Source: Chytridium lagenaria (lineage: Eukaryota > Chytridiomycota > Chytridiomycetes > Chytridiales > Chytridiaceae). From it: a DNA stretch of 64,000 nucleotides. Under the pieces are notes generated by a model. It ran no database searches. It was not told where the DNA came from and was given only the letters and a program-made list of their open reading frames with translations. Positions 47,445-58,087 of this stretch are shown piece by piece. The position numbers were made by a program, and so were the translations under genes. Each line of letters starts with the position of its first letter. The stretch's first letter is position 1. The stretch covers positions 62,001 through 126,000 of the forward strand of contig JAHLKC010000030.1 in NCBI GenBank assembly GCA_025449115.1, given 5' to 3'.

Positions 47445-49074
47445 ATGCCCTGCTTTCCACCGTTGGTCATTGACCCCACTCCATTTATCAAGAAGGATAA
47501 CTGTGGCAATGGATGTTGCATTCCTTGCCCTCGCGCCAACGCCTTCTACCCGCCGAATCAGATTGACACCTTGTACTTTGCTTACCGCTTCTTCTTCATT
47601 TTCAGTAAGATTGAGTCCTTGTTAATACTCTTTCTGCATTCTTGAATGATCTATCGCTAACTGTCTCTATCCGTTCTTAACAGGTTCTTTGTGTGCTCTA
47701 TTTGTTGTCATCTGCCACCTTGTTCTCCCTCGTCGTAGGAGGTTTCAAGGCTCTCTTATCGTCATGAATAATTTTGGAGTCTTCATGCTTTGCGGAAGCA
47801 CCGCTTTGACCATTCCGTCAATGGAACGCCTTCTGTGCGCTTCGCAAATTGAAGAGGCTACCTTCTCGAACAACACTCTCTGTATGGTCCAAGGCGCTGT
47901 TTTCATGTTCGGCTCCTGCCTCGCTTCAAATTACGCCAGTGGTAAGCTTTTAATTATTTTATTCAGAAATACCATAATTTACTAATGCAACACTACCTTT
48001 ACAGCCATCATTATCAACCTTCACCTCAGCTTGGTCTGGAGGAGCAAGATCATGGAGAGATGTGCATGGTTGGTTCACGTCATCTGTCTCGCACTCTCTT
48101 TTGGAATCACTTTCCCCATCGTCTTCACCAAGTCTGGAACAACTATGCCTACCTTCTACTGCACTGTTCAGCCAGAGAAAGCTACAACCTGGTACTTTGC
48201 TCCTCAGGCAGTTCTTCTTGGTATCTCAGTCACTATCCACCTCGCAACCGCTTGGTACATATACTCTGTCTCCAGGGGTAGCGTCGACGATGCCAAGAAG
48301 TGGGTGAAAAAGCAGGTCAAGATGCAGTGGAGGTCTCTACTTCTTACATTCGTGTTCGTGTTCACCTGGATACAATTTTTCATCATCTACGAGATTGCTC
48401 TCCCAAAAGTCGTTGGTGTCAACTCTTCTACTCCGTGGGTTGTCGACTGGATCAAGTGCGTCGTCAAGAATGCGCCAAACGGTCAGTCTATTTGCGCCAC
48501 TAGTGTCGCTGCACCCAACGTCTTAGATATGCGATGGATCGCACCATGTCTTATTCTCGGGGGCATGGTTGGATTCTGGAACGTTCTCATTTTCATCACT
48601 CAAGGCACATTGTTCAAGGAATGGCACGAGTTCTTTACCGGCATCCCCATGGACGACTCCTCCACTGACAGCTCACATGGTGCCAGCAGTCACTACCGTA
48701 GTCAGACTACGTCGAACCACCGCGTCTCTATAGCCCCGACCAAGACTGACCCGTACGCCCTTAACAAGGATATTAAGAAAATGGAGAATGGTGCTTACGG
48801 CCGCGAAAGAAGCGACAGTGGAGTGACTGCTATGTCCAAACCCGAGCCGACTGCCCGAATGCGATCTGAGAGCGGTTCAAGTAGTTATTCTGGAGCTTCG
48901 GGAAAATTCCAAAGACCTGACGAGAACTTTGAGATCGCAGTGTCATCGCCTGAAACGCATTCGCCTTCCGCCCATCATGTATACTCGAACTCATCTACTC
49001 CTGATGCATATTCCACTGAGACGCAGCCATTCTCGGAGGCGTTTGGGAAGTACAATACGCGTCAGCAGCGTTGA
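47445..49074 (+). CDS. Frizzled/Smoothened-like seven-helix receptor (fungal type)
   Basis: Fungal Frizzled-like proteins are seven-helix receptors of unknown ligand. A Cys-rich N-terminal stretch reads CGNGCCIPCPRANAFYPPNQ, the CC-x-PCP...FYP pattern that precedes helix 1 in fungal members. Across introns (about 47610-47683 and 47941-48003) the helices follow: LCALFVVICHLVLPRRRRFQ, the 2nd-4th helices with VMNNFGVFMLCGSTAL and MVQGAVFMFGSCLASNYAS, then CAWLVHVICLALSFGI, PQAVLLGISVTIHLATAWYI, SLLLTFVFVFTWIQFFIIYE and WIAPCLILGGMVGFWNVLIF. The C-terminal tail is long, Ser-rich and hydrophilic (MRSESGSSSYSGASG), suited to phosphorylation. The start M at 47445 leaves no obvious signal peptide, so an upstream exon may be missing. 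No Wnt-type CRD was seen. Confidence 0.68.
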
Positions 49075-49163
49075 GATTCGACCCTCACGTGCACCTTATT
49101 GTAAATACTATCATTTAAAAGAACTTTAAAAGAAACTGTTTATATTTAGTAAATAAATCCTCA

Positions 49164-50167
49164 TCAAATGAGTCTCGCATCCAAAACGTCCCTCTTTTGA
49201 TCTATTACAATCTTCAATAGCCTTCCGTCTGCCCAAGCTTTCTCGGCTTTACTAAGTTCCCCCTCTTCTTCCTTCAAAAGCATCGGCATTCCCATCATAT
49301 ACGCTGGTAAAAACCTGTCAACAAAGTCCTTGACTTGCTGGGGCGTCATGGCGTTGGCGTCACCGAATTTCATCCTCATCTCATCCTCTTGCTGACCCTC
49401 CACTGATGAACCCAAACTTGAAGGTCGTCTAGCGATGGTGGGGATAGGTGAATAAGCGCATTAAAATGTAGGTTTAGAGACTCTGCAAGAGACTCTAGGC
49501 ACGTGCGAAGTTGGGCAAGATGATCCATGGGATGGATTCGAAGTGGCGAGACCGCGGGCGACGCATCAACAAGTTCTTGCAATGACTTTGAGGATGACGG
49601 AGGCCGAAATCCAATACACCATCCCTCAAATAATACAACGTCAACTGGAAGGTTCACCGACATCCAATCCTTTGAATCTGCCCGGTCCCCAAGTCCACCA
49701 TGCATCGATTTGTTGAATACGGGGATGGCTACATGTCCTGATCGTTTTTTACAAGCCTCTAGGACAGACATTGCTAAAGCCGTGTCATGCGTTCCCGGGT
49801 TCCCTCTGAACTCGAGAAGCACATTGCCAGGATTCGCCTTTGCAAGCACTATCTGCTCCGCTCTTGTAAGGTAGAAGTCGTCCAACGACATTCTGGCAGC
49901 CGAAACTCCCGCTTCTCGTAGAAGAGAGAAGAGCGACGCCGCAAGAGTAGTCTTTCCTGACCCTTGCGGTCCTGAAATCCCAACAACAAGAGGTGTGTTG
50001 TCTTTGTGATGCGATCGCCAGCGCATGATGTGCTCAAACGCAATCCTTGATGAATCTTGCTCCTCCTGGACAAATCTAGGATGCTTGAGAATAGCACTGT
50101 TCATCTGCTGAGGTGTGATGTTGAACTGCAGCTGCTGTTGTGGTATCTTAAAGTTCATGGTGTACAC
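49164..50167 (-). CDS. D-glycerate 3-kinase (GLYK/Tda10 type)
   Basis: P-loop kinase that phosphorylates D-glycerate to 3-phosphoglycerate in plants; the fungal relative Tda10 has the same fold but a less certain substrate. Motifs on the minus strand: Walker A in VGISGPQGSGKTTLA, then RMSLDDFYLTRAEQ and EFRGNPGTHDTAL (family GNPGTHD), PVFNKSMHGGLGDR, VVLFEGWCIGF, and the C-terminal MTPQQVKDFVDRFLPAYMMG, which matches the xDRYxPxY motif. A one-base frame change near 49385-49400 separates the final 80 residues, with clear family similarity on both sides. No intron is needed. The start is at 50167 or the in-frame M at 50158. It diverges from the UBR1-like gene with only 24 bp between start codons. 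Confidence 0.88.
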
Positions 50168-50191
50168 TTTAAACGATAAGTAAATTTCTGT

Positions 50192-53100
50192 ATGTCGTCG
50201 TTACCAAAAGCTGACTCCTTTGACCGAGAGCTTTATGATCACTTCCATAACACTCCCTACCGCATAGTGCAACCCATTCTTCCATGGTCAGAGGAACAGA
50301 AATTAGAGCTTCTTGCACATGTCGAGCATGTGTTTGTATCAGGATATCGGTCATCCAGAACCGACAGAGCTACACCGCTCCCGCCACTCGTATCCACGGA
50401 GCGAACATTGGCACAGCCGCGAAGGAGAAAATTCCCCAATGGAGGTCCCTCTCCTAAAAGTAGCGTCGGGGGGATGATGGACGATGATGGTGATGTTCGC
50501 ATGGCCAGTTCCGAAACGGAGCCTGTACAATACATTGGAGGTACTGCAATGGAGGACCTCCAAGGTGCCAGCCGCATCATCAGTGGCCATGCACGTGAAG
50601 AGGATAAGGCATCAACGTCTTTACTACATAGGATTGATCCATGGACCTCTATTTTTCGAAAAACCGGGACCTTGAAGAGTTCATCGGGTGTTGTTGTCGC
50701 AAATCGGACGGCCAGCCCAAAGGACGGCAACCATTATTGTGACGGAGACGATGGAAATGACTTAGAAGAAGAGGAAGAGGAAGGTCAAGACTTGCCACCA
50801 GAATATCAGTCAAGTCAGCGGGGAAAACCGTGCGGCCACGTTTTTCAGATTGGGGAGGGAGTTTACTGGTGCAGGGAATGCGCCATGGACCAAACTTGCG
50901 TGCTCTGCTATCGATGCTTTCATGCCACTAATCATGAGGGACATGAAACGTCGTTTAGCATATCTCAGAAGGCGGGAGGATGTTGTGATTGCGGGGATGT
51001 GGAGGCATGGAGGAGGGAGCTTAAGTGTCAGTTTCATTCAGCCCAGGAGCAAGAAACGCCAGATGCATCTAGACCATTGCCGGAAAATGCTTCATCGGAA
51101 ATTATCGAGTTTATCCCTGTGCCAGAGGTTTGTTTATCTTATTCACGCGATGCATTGTCATTTCTCACTGAATGCAGGCATTAATACGCTCGATGAGAAC
51201 CACTATTGCCACTGTCCTCGACTTTGTCCTCGACACTCTATCCGCATCACCTACAGACTTTTCCGTCCCTTCGACGGTTGACACCGTTCTGCGTGCCAAT
51301 CCACCCGAAACTCAGGAGGAGAGAAATATCGTCGCAACGGCTGCAGAACGTGGTGGGGGTCTTCCCCATGCCTGTATTCTGTGGAACGACGAGCTACATT
51401 CATTCACAGAAGTTATCAATCGAATCGCGTCTTCAACGAGGTGTACCGTCGCGTCGGCAGAAATTCTTGCTGACAACGTTGATCAAGTGGTGAGTTTTGC
51501 TTTTAAATAGCGTTTTTACTGTCAAAATAATCGTAGTGGTAAAGCTAACCGATTTATATCACTAGGGTCGTGACGTTGTGTATGTCAGCACCTCCATCCC
51601 TCGTCTCATCACAATAGCTAAGTCGATCGCCGCTGCAGGTATTGCCGTCACCATCCGGACATGCCGAGAAACTCTCAGAGAAATTCTTGCCGGCCACCTC
51701 ATATTGTGGCTCAAAGATCTCGTTAAGCGCGTCCATGGAGAGCGGAGGATAAGGATCGGGATGAAAAATTCACGGGAACCTCGAAGGATACTTCTGTATG
51801 AGTCGCTAGTGGTCGTAGTCAGACGTTTACTCTGTGAGGAGTTGGCAGCACCAAGAAGGAGAGTCAGAGAAATGATTGTAGGTCGACGGGATGATGTGGA
51901 CGTGTTTAAGGAGACGAGGTGGGCACATTTCTGGCTTTTATTTTGTCACGCAGCTTACGTTAAGATAATAGTCAATTATCGGAGCGACGATTACGGATTG
52001 ATTATCTCTTGTCATTTGATGCCAGGTTATGGAAGTCTCTTCGAGGTGCGCTTCGCGAGCTTTACATATCCACTATGATCGTGGGTGGCGAAGACTTCAA
52101 AAAAGTTTTAGGTGATTTATTTACTATTATTCCCTGAAATTTAACTTGCGTTTAGGAATTCGATTTGCCATGAACTACCTCTTGACGGCCAATTCGTATT
52201 TAATTCTCGATCGCGAATGGGATATATCTATCATTAATTTCTCAGTCCAACTCTACACTGTCGCCACCATAGCCTCCCATTTAGTCGTTAAGACTCAACT
52301 TCTCGAGACCATTTTCTCTGTGTTAAAGAGTGTTTTTCTCACGGAAGTTTTTCCACGCCAGTTTCAACTCGGTCGCTTTTTCTCCTCTTTCCGCCTTGCC
52401 CACGCCGTCAATCTCCCTCATTACTCTAAACTCAATTGCGAGGGTTCACTGGTATATGAGAAGCCTCGCTATATGCATCTCTTTTACGACATCCGGTACC
52501 TTATTACAGCTAATCGCGTGGCCTCCGAGTTATTTCGTCGTGGCGACCAATCTGCTTTCATCAAATTTCTGGACCTCTGCTGTGTCAGCCAAGGCATGAA
52601 CCCCCAGAAACGTGAACTCCGCGACCACGTTCAGTATGAGACAAAAGGCTGGATCAATTGCTTTAATCTTAGCCTTAATCTTGGTCGCGCGATCGAATAC
52701 GTCGGAGAGGCATTTGCACCAACGACAAGGCCAAGATGTGTGGCCGACTTCGAGGATTTTAGACGAGCCTTTAAGAAGGCTTTAAGGGCTGTTGACTTGT
52801 GGTGCACTTTTGAGCATATGTCGGAATGTGCGTTTTTGGAAGAGATATTGGCTGCAATGGCTGCCTCTTCCACGCCTGGTGCCAACTCAGCAAGACCTAG
52901 AGCGCCGCCTGATGGGTTCAGAGTCTCAGAATATAGAGCCGGTCTGAGGTTTCGAATAATGGAGTATAGGGTTTTAATGCGACCCGTATCATTACATAAT
53001 CCACTTTTGTGGATGCTCTCGATGCTATTGACACATGTGCCGTTTTACTTTGGCGAGATGGAAAGGATGGGACGGGAAATCTCTTTATGGGACTTGTTTG

Positions 53101-56100
53101 AGTTTAAGGAGGAGGAGAGTGCAGAGGAAACATCGAATTGGTGGGTGCCGGTTGGAGAGGCAATAGCGGTGGATGGGGGATTAATCACAGTGGCTCCGGT
53201 GGAGGCACTTCCAACTTCTGCAGCTATGATCATGGGAGAAGAAGATGAGGAACAATATGGGGGTTGTCTTCTTATTCCTGATGCGGATGATGATCGAACG
53301 AATGGGAGGGTGAAAGTCCGTCCACATCGTTTGAATACTCACTGCCAAAACCTCGCTCAATCCCGGATGAATTTTTGCAGTTATCAAAAGAGGATCGCGT
53401 TGCAAGGTTCATGGATTACATCCTACGCGCCGAGGTGCTGCTTGCACAGATTCGAGCAGGGATATGGGTTCGGAATGGACAGATGATGAGAGATCAGGCT
53501 ATGTATTTTAAGTATCTCTCTCTTCGAGATCTTTACGATCATGGCCTGTTCATCTTACAAGTTGGGGCAACTCTTCTTGGACCCGATCGGTTCCTTACAA
53601 CCGTCATGGAACGGTTTGAGCTTTCTCTTTGGTTTTCTGGGCGAATTTTGGAAGCGATGAAGCACAGCCATCTTGAGGCATCTGTCCTCGAAAGCCTTGC
53701 AGAGGAGATGCTGTGCTTGCTGCTTTTCGTGATGACGGAACGCGCGAGACCTGCCGGAATGAATGTCGAGAGTCAGATTCGCCGAGAACTGGTGCATCTA
53801 TTGGCCTTACATCCAGGGGATTACCGCATTCGAAACTTGCTGAGAGTATACCAGAACGCATGACACGCGCCGCCGCATCCAGCCGAACTTCGGATGTGGG
53901 GATGCGTATGGATTGTCGGCGGGTTGTCGAGGGATAGATGAGGTATTGCCTGAGCTGGCGACGTTTAAGTTTCCCGATGGAACAAATGACACTGGATTAT
54001 ATGTGTTGAAGGAGAGGTGTTTTGATGAGGTTGATCCGTGGTTTTGGCATTATAATCCAACGCAACGGGCGGAGATTGAGGGAATATTGGCTAAGAGGAG
54101 TGAGGGAAGTCGCGGAGGGGGCGAGAGGGGCAGCCTCGAGGCCATGTTGGCGTATGCGGCTGTAATGCTTGGGGCCACTGAGCCTGCTTTGGAGGGGCTG
54201 GAGGTTTGGGAGGAGGTTGCAAGGGAGGCCATGAGGGTTGGGGGAGGTGAGGCGGGGAGAGTGCATGATGATGGAGTTGCAGCCAAATTAGGTGTCAGGA
54301 GACCTCAGCTTCAAAAACTTGCTAAGCGTTCTGGGTTCGGGGATTTAAATAATGTTGTGAGGGGTACAGTGTTCTGTCAGATGTTGTTTTTCTGTTTGCA
54401 TAATGTTTGTTTTAGAGTGACTAAGACGGGAAGTTTTACGCCTGTAAATGATCGAATTATGGCAGCTGCTTTACAGTTATTACTTGTGGCTGTTGAGAGT
54501 GAGTTGGTTAGGAGAATTGATGATGAGGAGGATGAGGCATCGTTTTTACATACGGTTGGGACGGTGAAGGTTGAGTTTCAAGAGGTTGGAGGGGCGATAC
54601 ATTCGTTCAATGTTGTGGATCTGGCTTGCAACCTTCTCGCGAGATGTTACGTTGAAGATGCGTTGAGGGAGTATGGGAACGCCTGGCCTTTTTCCTTATC
54701 CTCGTGGTGAGGTATGGAGGGGGGGATGCGAAAAAGTCGATTGTGGCCGGGGCCGCAAAGATGAGGGCTGTGTTGGTGGCGCAGAGGAAGGAAGAGGCCG
54801 ATAAGAATGAAGCGGTGGGGAGCAACAGGGGTGGGGACGGTAATGCCAAGGCGGATGCGGCGGCAAAGAGGAAGGTAGCGGCGAAGGAGAGGCAAGCTGC
54901 CATTATGGCGCAATTTGCTGTGCAGCAAAAGTCCTTCATGGAGAAGTATAGGAATGATGAGGATTTCATACATGAGAATAACATGGAGGTGGATGAGGGG
55001 GGACCATCGGAGAAGGAAGAAGCAGGGGTATGGTGGAGGGATTGGGTGTTGGAGATGCTTTCCCGGGGTCTTTCCCATCTGGAGCAACATCTGACATTCG
55101 TGAAAACGAGCATAAAGATATCGCCGATTCTGGAATAAACGCACCTGGTGAGATCGATCAAGAACCAAGACGAGCGTGGCATCCACCTTCTGGTAATTGT
55201 ATTGTGTGCCAAGAAGAGCTCGCTTCGAATGGTCAGTCGCAGTACGGCATGCTCGGACTTATTCAAACCTGCTATATCACGAGAAGCAGACGTCTTGATT
55301 TGACGAGCTCTACTTCAATTGTTGCTGCTTTGGCTGTTGGGATGTCACTTGATCAGGAACAAGAACGTCCCTTACTTCAGACAAGTGCGTCGCAACAGCA
55401 GGAAAGCACAGAATCAAGGAAACAGCCAACTACAACGACACCACAAGTTTCGCGTATGTCTCCACCCCTTGCCCGAAAATCTGAACCTGGATCCCTCTTT
55501 GTTTCTACATGTGGACATCTTATGCATTTCGCCTGTTACGACCTCTACAAAACATCCGTTGAACGGCGTCAAGTATCGCAAGAATACCGAAGCCATCCTG
55601 AAAATCTTGACCGATATGAATTCCTTTGCCCGCTTTGCAAAACCCTTGGTAATTGCATTGTGCCTATCCTTGAAGGTAGGAAGGTTGAGAGAGAAAATCT
55701 CGAGGCGGAGCGGCCAAAAGCGGGATTGGAGGAATGGTGGGAGAAGAAGGGGAAAGGTGTAGTTGCTGGCATGTTGAAGAGTTTGGATGAGGCTGCGAAG
55801 ACGCCGCTTACGGCCTTTGAAGCGTCGAGTTCTCTAACGAATGAGATAGGAACGTCTGCAGATGCGACGACACCGTCTGCTACGGAACGAAGTACGACAG
55901 CCGGGGGTGGCAATATGGGCGGGATGTTGTCGAACATTATTGCTACGTTGACATCGGATATCCTGAACCGTAGCCGCACTGTTGGGGAAGTTGGGGCGAG
56001 GGCGGCTGCCGAACGCGAATCCATGAGAATAGCTATGGCTGCTGCCAATGCTGGCGCTGGGAATGTCGCCACAGGGCGGAGGGACGATCGAACTCAAGGA

Positions 56101-57822
56101 ATTATTTTAAAACTTATCCCTACTCTCCACAGTCTAAGGAGAAGTCTTGGGGGTGAGGGTGGACCGCCTGATGAACCTGGACCGAGATGGTTTGATTTTA
56201 TGGCCATGCTGTCTTCGGCGGTTGCGACGACAGTTTGTGGGGTTGAGAGACGGTATCGAGGGACGCGGGGGGCATCACATGGGACTTTAGAAAAGAAGCG
56301 AGGGGTGGGGTTGATTGATCAGACGAGTGATTTATCGCTAACGCTATTGAGAGTGCTATCCACAGCGACTTTAGCGTTTGGGTCTGTTATCGGGGATGGG
56401 TGGATGTCGACCGAAATTGTGTTAAGTATGTTCAGGGGAATACTTAAGGAGAATGTTCCCGGGGGATTTTTCTTAGGGAAGGACCCGTTTTCCGTTTTGG
56501 TGGACATATCTTTTTTGGATGGAACTAGGGATTTGACGCCAAATGGGGATGTGTTTATGGTTGTGAGGGTCTTGTGGTATGCGGAAGTTGTGAGAAGTCT
56601 AGTGGCGATTGGAGAGGCCGTTGCGTCAAAGCCTGGAGGTTCCGTTTGGGAGGTATGGAGGACTGCAACTGGGAGGATGGGGAAGGATGATGGTGATGTG
56701 GATATGAAAGGTGACGCTACGAGGTGGTATAGTGCGGAGGAGAGGGGGGGTTTCATAGAATTTTTAAAGTGGGTGTTGACGGAAACGGGGTTTACTTCTT
56801 TAGAGAATTCAGCCTGTGTTGATGGGATGGATGTTGGGGTGTTAATTGGCGTTATTGGAGGTTATTACGTTGCCCTTTCTTAGGAAAAGTGTGCTACATC
56901 TTCATGGACGGTATTGCATTATACCTGAGGAGGATGTGACGGATGAAGACAGGGATGATGATAAGGACTATGTCGCGAAACCGGTCCTTCCTGAAACGGA
57001 GAGACTGAGAGACTACCTTTCTTTACCGTCTATCACTGATATTTGCTCAAACGATACGCTTCAAAGCCCGTTTTTGTCGAATATGATAAGAGGATGGTTG
57101 GCAGAGGCTGTTGTCCCTATGCGGACTTCTTTAACCCTCAACTCTACAACCACTTCCACGTCGGTGGATCCCACTGTCATGGGTGACCCAACGGTGTTTG
57201 ATGAAACGCGATATCTGACAAGCTTGATCCAACTTGAAACGCCTGCTATATATGAATTGGTGTCGCTTCCTCGCCAACTTGAGGTTCTATTTGAAGAGTG
57301 TTTTAGAAAGACGTGTTCAAGGTGTAAACGGATTATCGCGAATCCTGCGTTATGCTTGATTTGTGGGGCGCTGATGTGTTCTCAGAGTGTGTGTTGCTCG
57401 CAGGATAGACTTGGGGAATGTAATTTGCATATGAAGACGTGAGTTATTTGATTTCGGGAAGACATTGATTGACGTTTTGCAAATAGGTGTGGAGGAGATG
57501 TTGGGATATTCTTTCTTGTTAAAACTTTCCGCATTTTGTTTTTAAATCATGAGAAGGGGACTTACATGGAGCCACCCTATTTAGATTCTTATGGAGAAGT
57601 TGATCTTAACTTAAGGTAAAGTGTTAATATCTTACCGCATTTTCGTGTATCAACCATTTTCGTGTATTGACCATATTACATTATAGAAAGGGTAGGCTTC
57701 AATACCTCCATGTGAAGAGATATGATGAAGTGCGTAGGATCTGGCTTTCTCATGGGATTCCTGGGCACGTTGCAAGGGGCATTGATAGTATTGGGTCGTT
57801 GGGATTATGGACGACATTTTAG
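50192..57822 (+). CDS. UBR1: UBR1-type N-recognin, RING E3 ubiquitin ligase
   Basis: UBR1 recognises N-degrons and ubiquitinates their carriers. Domains in order: the UBR-box zinc finger at residues about 211-285 (GKPCGHVFQIGEGVYWCREC, CHATNHEGHET-like CFHATNHEGHETSF, GGCCDCGDVEAW); a ClpS-like adaptor domain for bulky N-termini (PHACILWNDELHSFTEVINR); the long helical body with LFYDIRYLITANRVASELF and SQGMNPQKRELR; a basic helix (ERQAAIMAQFAVQQKSFMEK); a RING-H2 (NCIVCQEELASN...CGHLMHFACYDLY...FLCPLCKTLGNCIVPI); and the C-terminal zinc domain (CSRCKRIIANPALCLICGAL...CNLHMKTCGG) ending IDSIGSLGLWTTF. About 10 introns are present. Frame changes occur near 53375, 53870, 54700 and 55130. It is the longest gene in the window. 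Confidence 0.92.
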
Positions 57823-58087
57823 TTCAAAAATATATTGTATATTTAGGGGGTTATTACGGATACTTCATTTGGTGACATTTTAGAGAAAGCATAACTGACA
57901 ATCTCAAGAGTGACAATTCCCAATCGGCAACAACACAATTGAATCTACAGTCGTTGCTCGTTCCCACACAGGACTAGCTGCAGCTTACACTTAAAAGGGA
58001 CAGAAGAAACCAATTGAACTAATTAACTCCGTAAAATTCTTAACTTTGACTCTGTAATAATCGCCATCGAGCCAAATAACATCAAAG

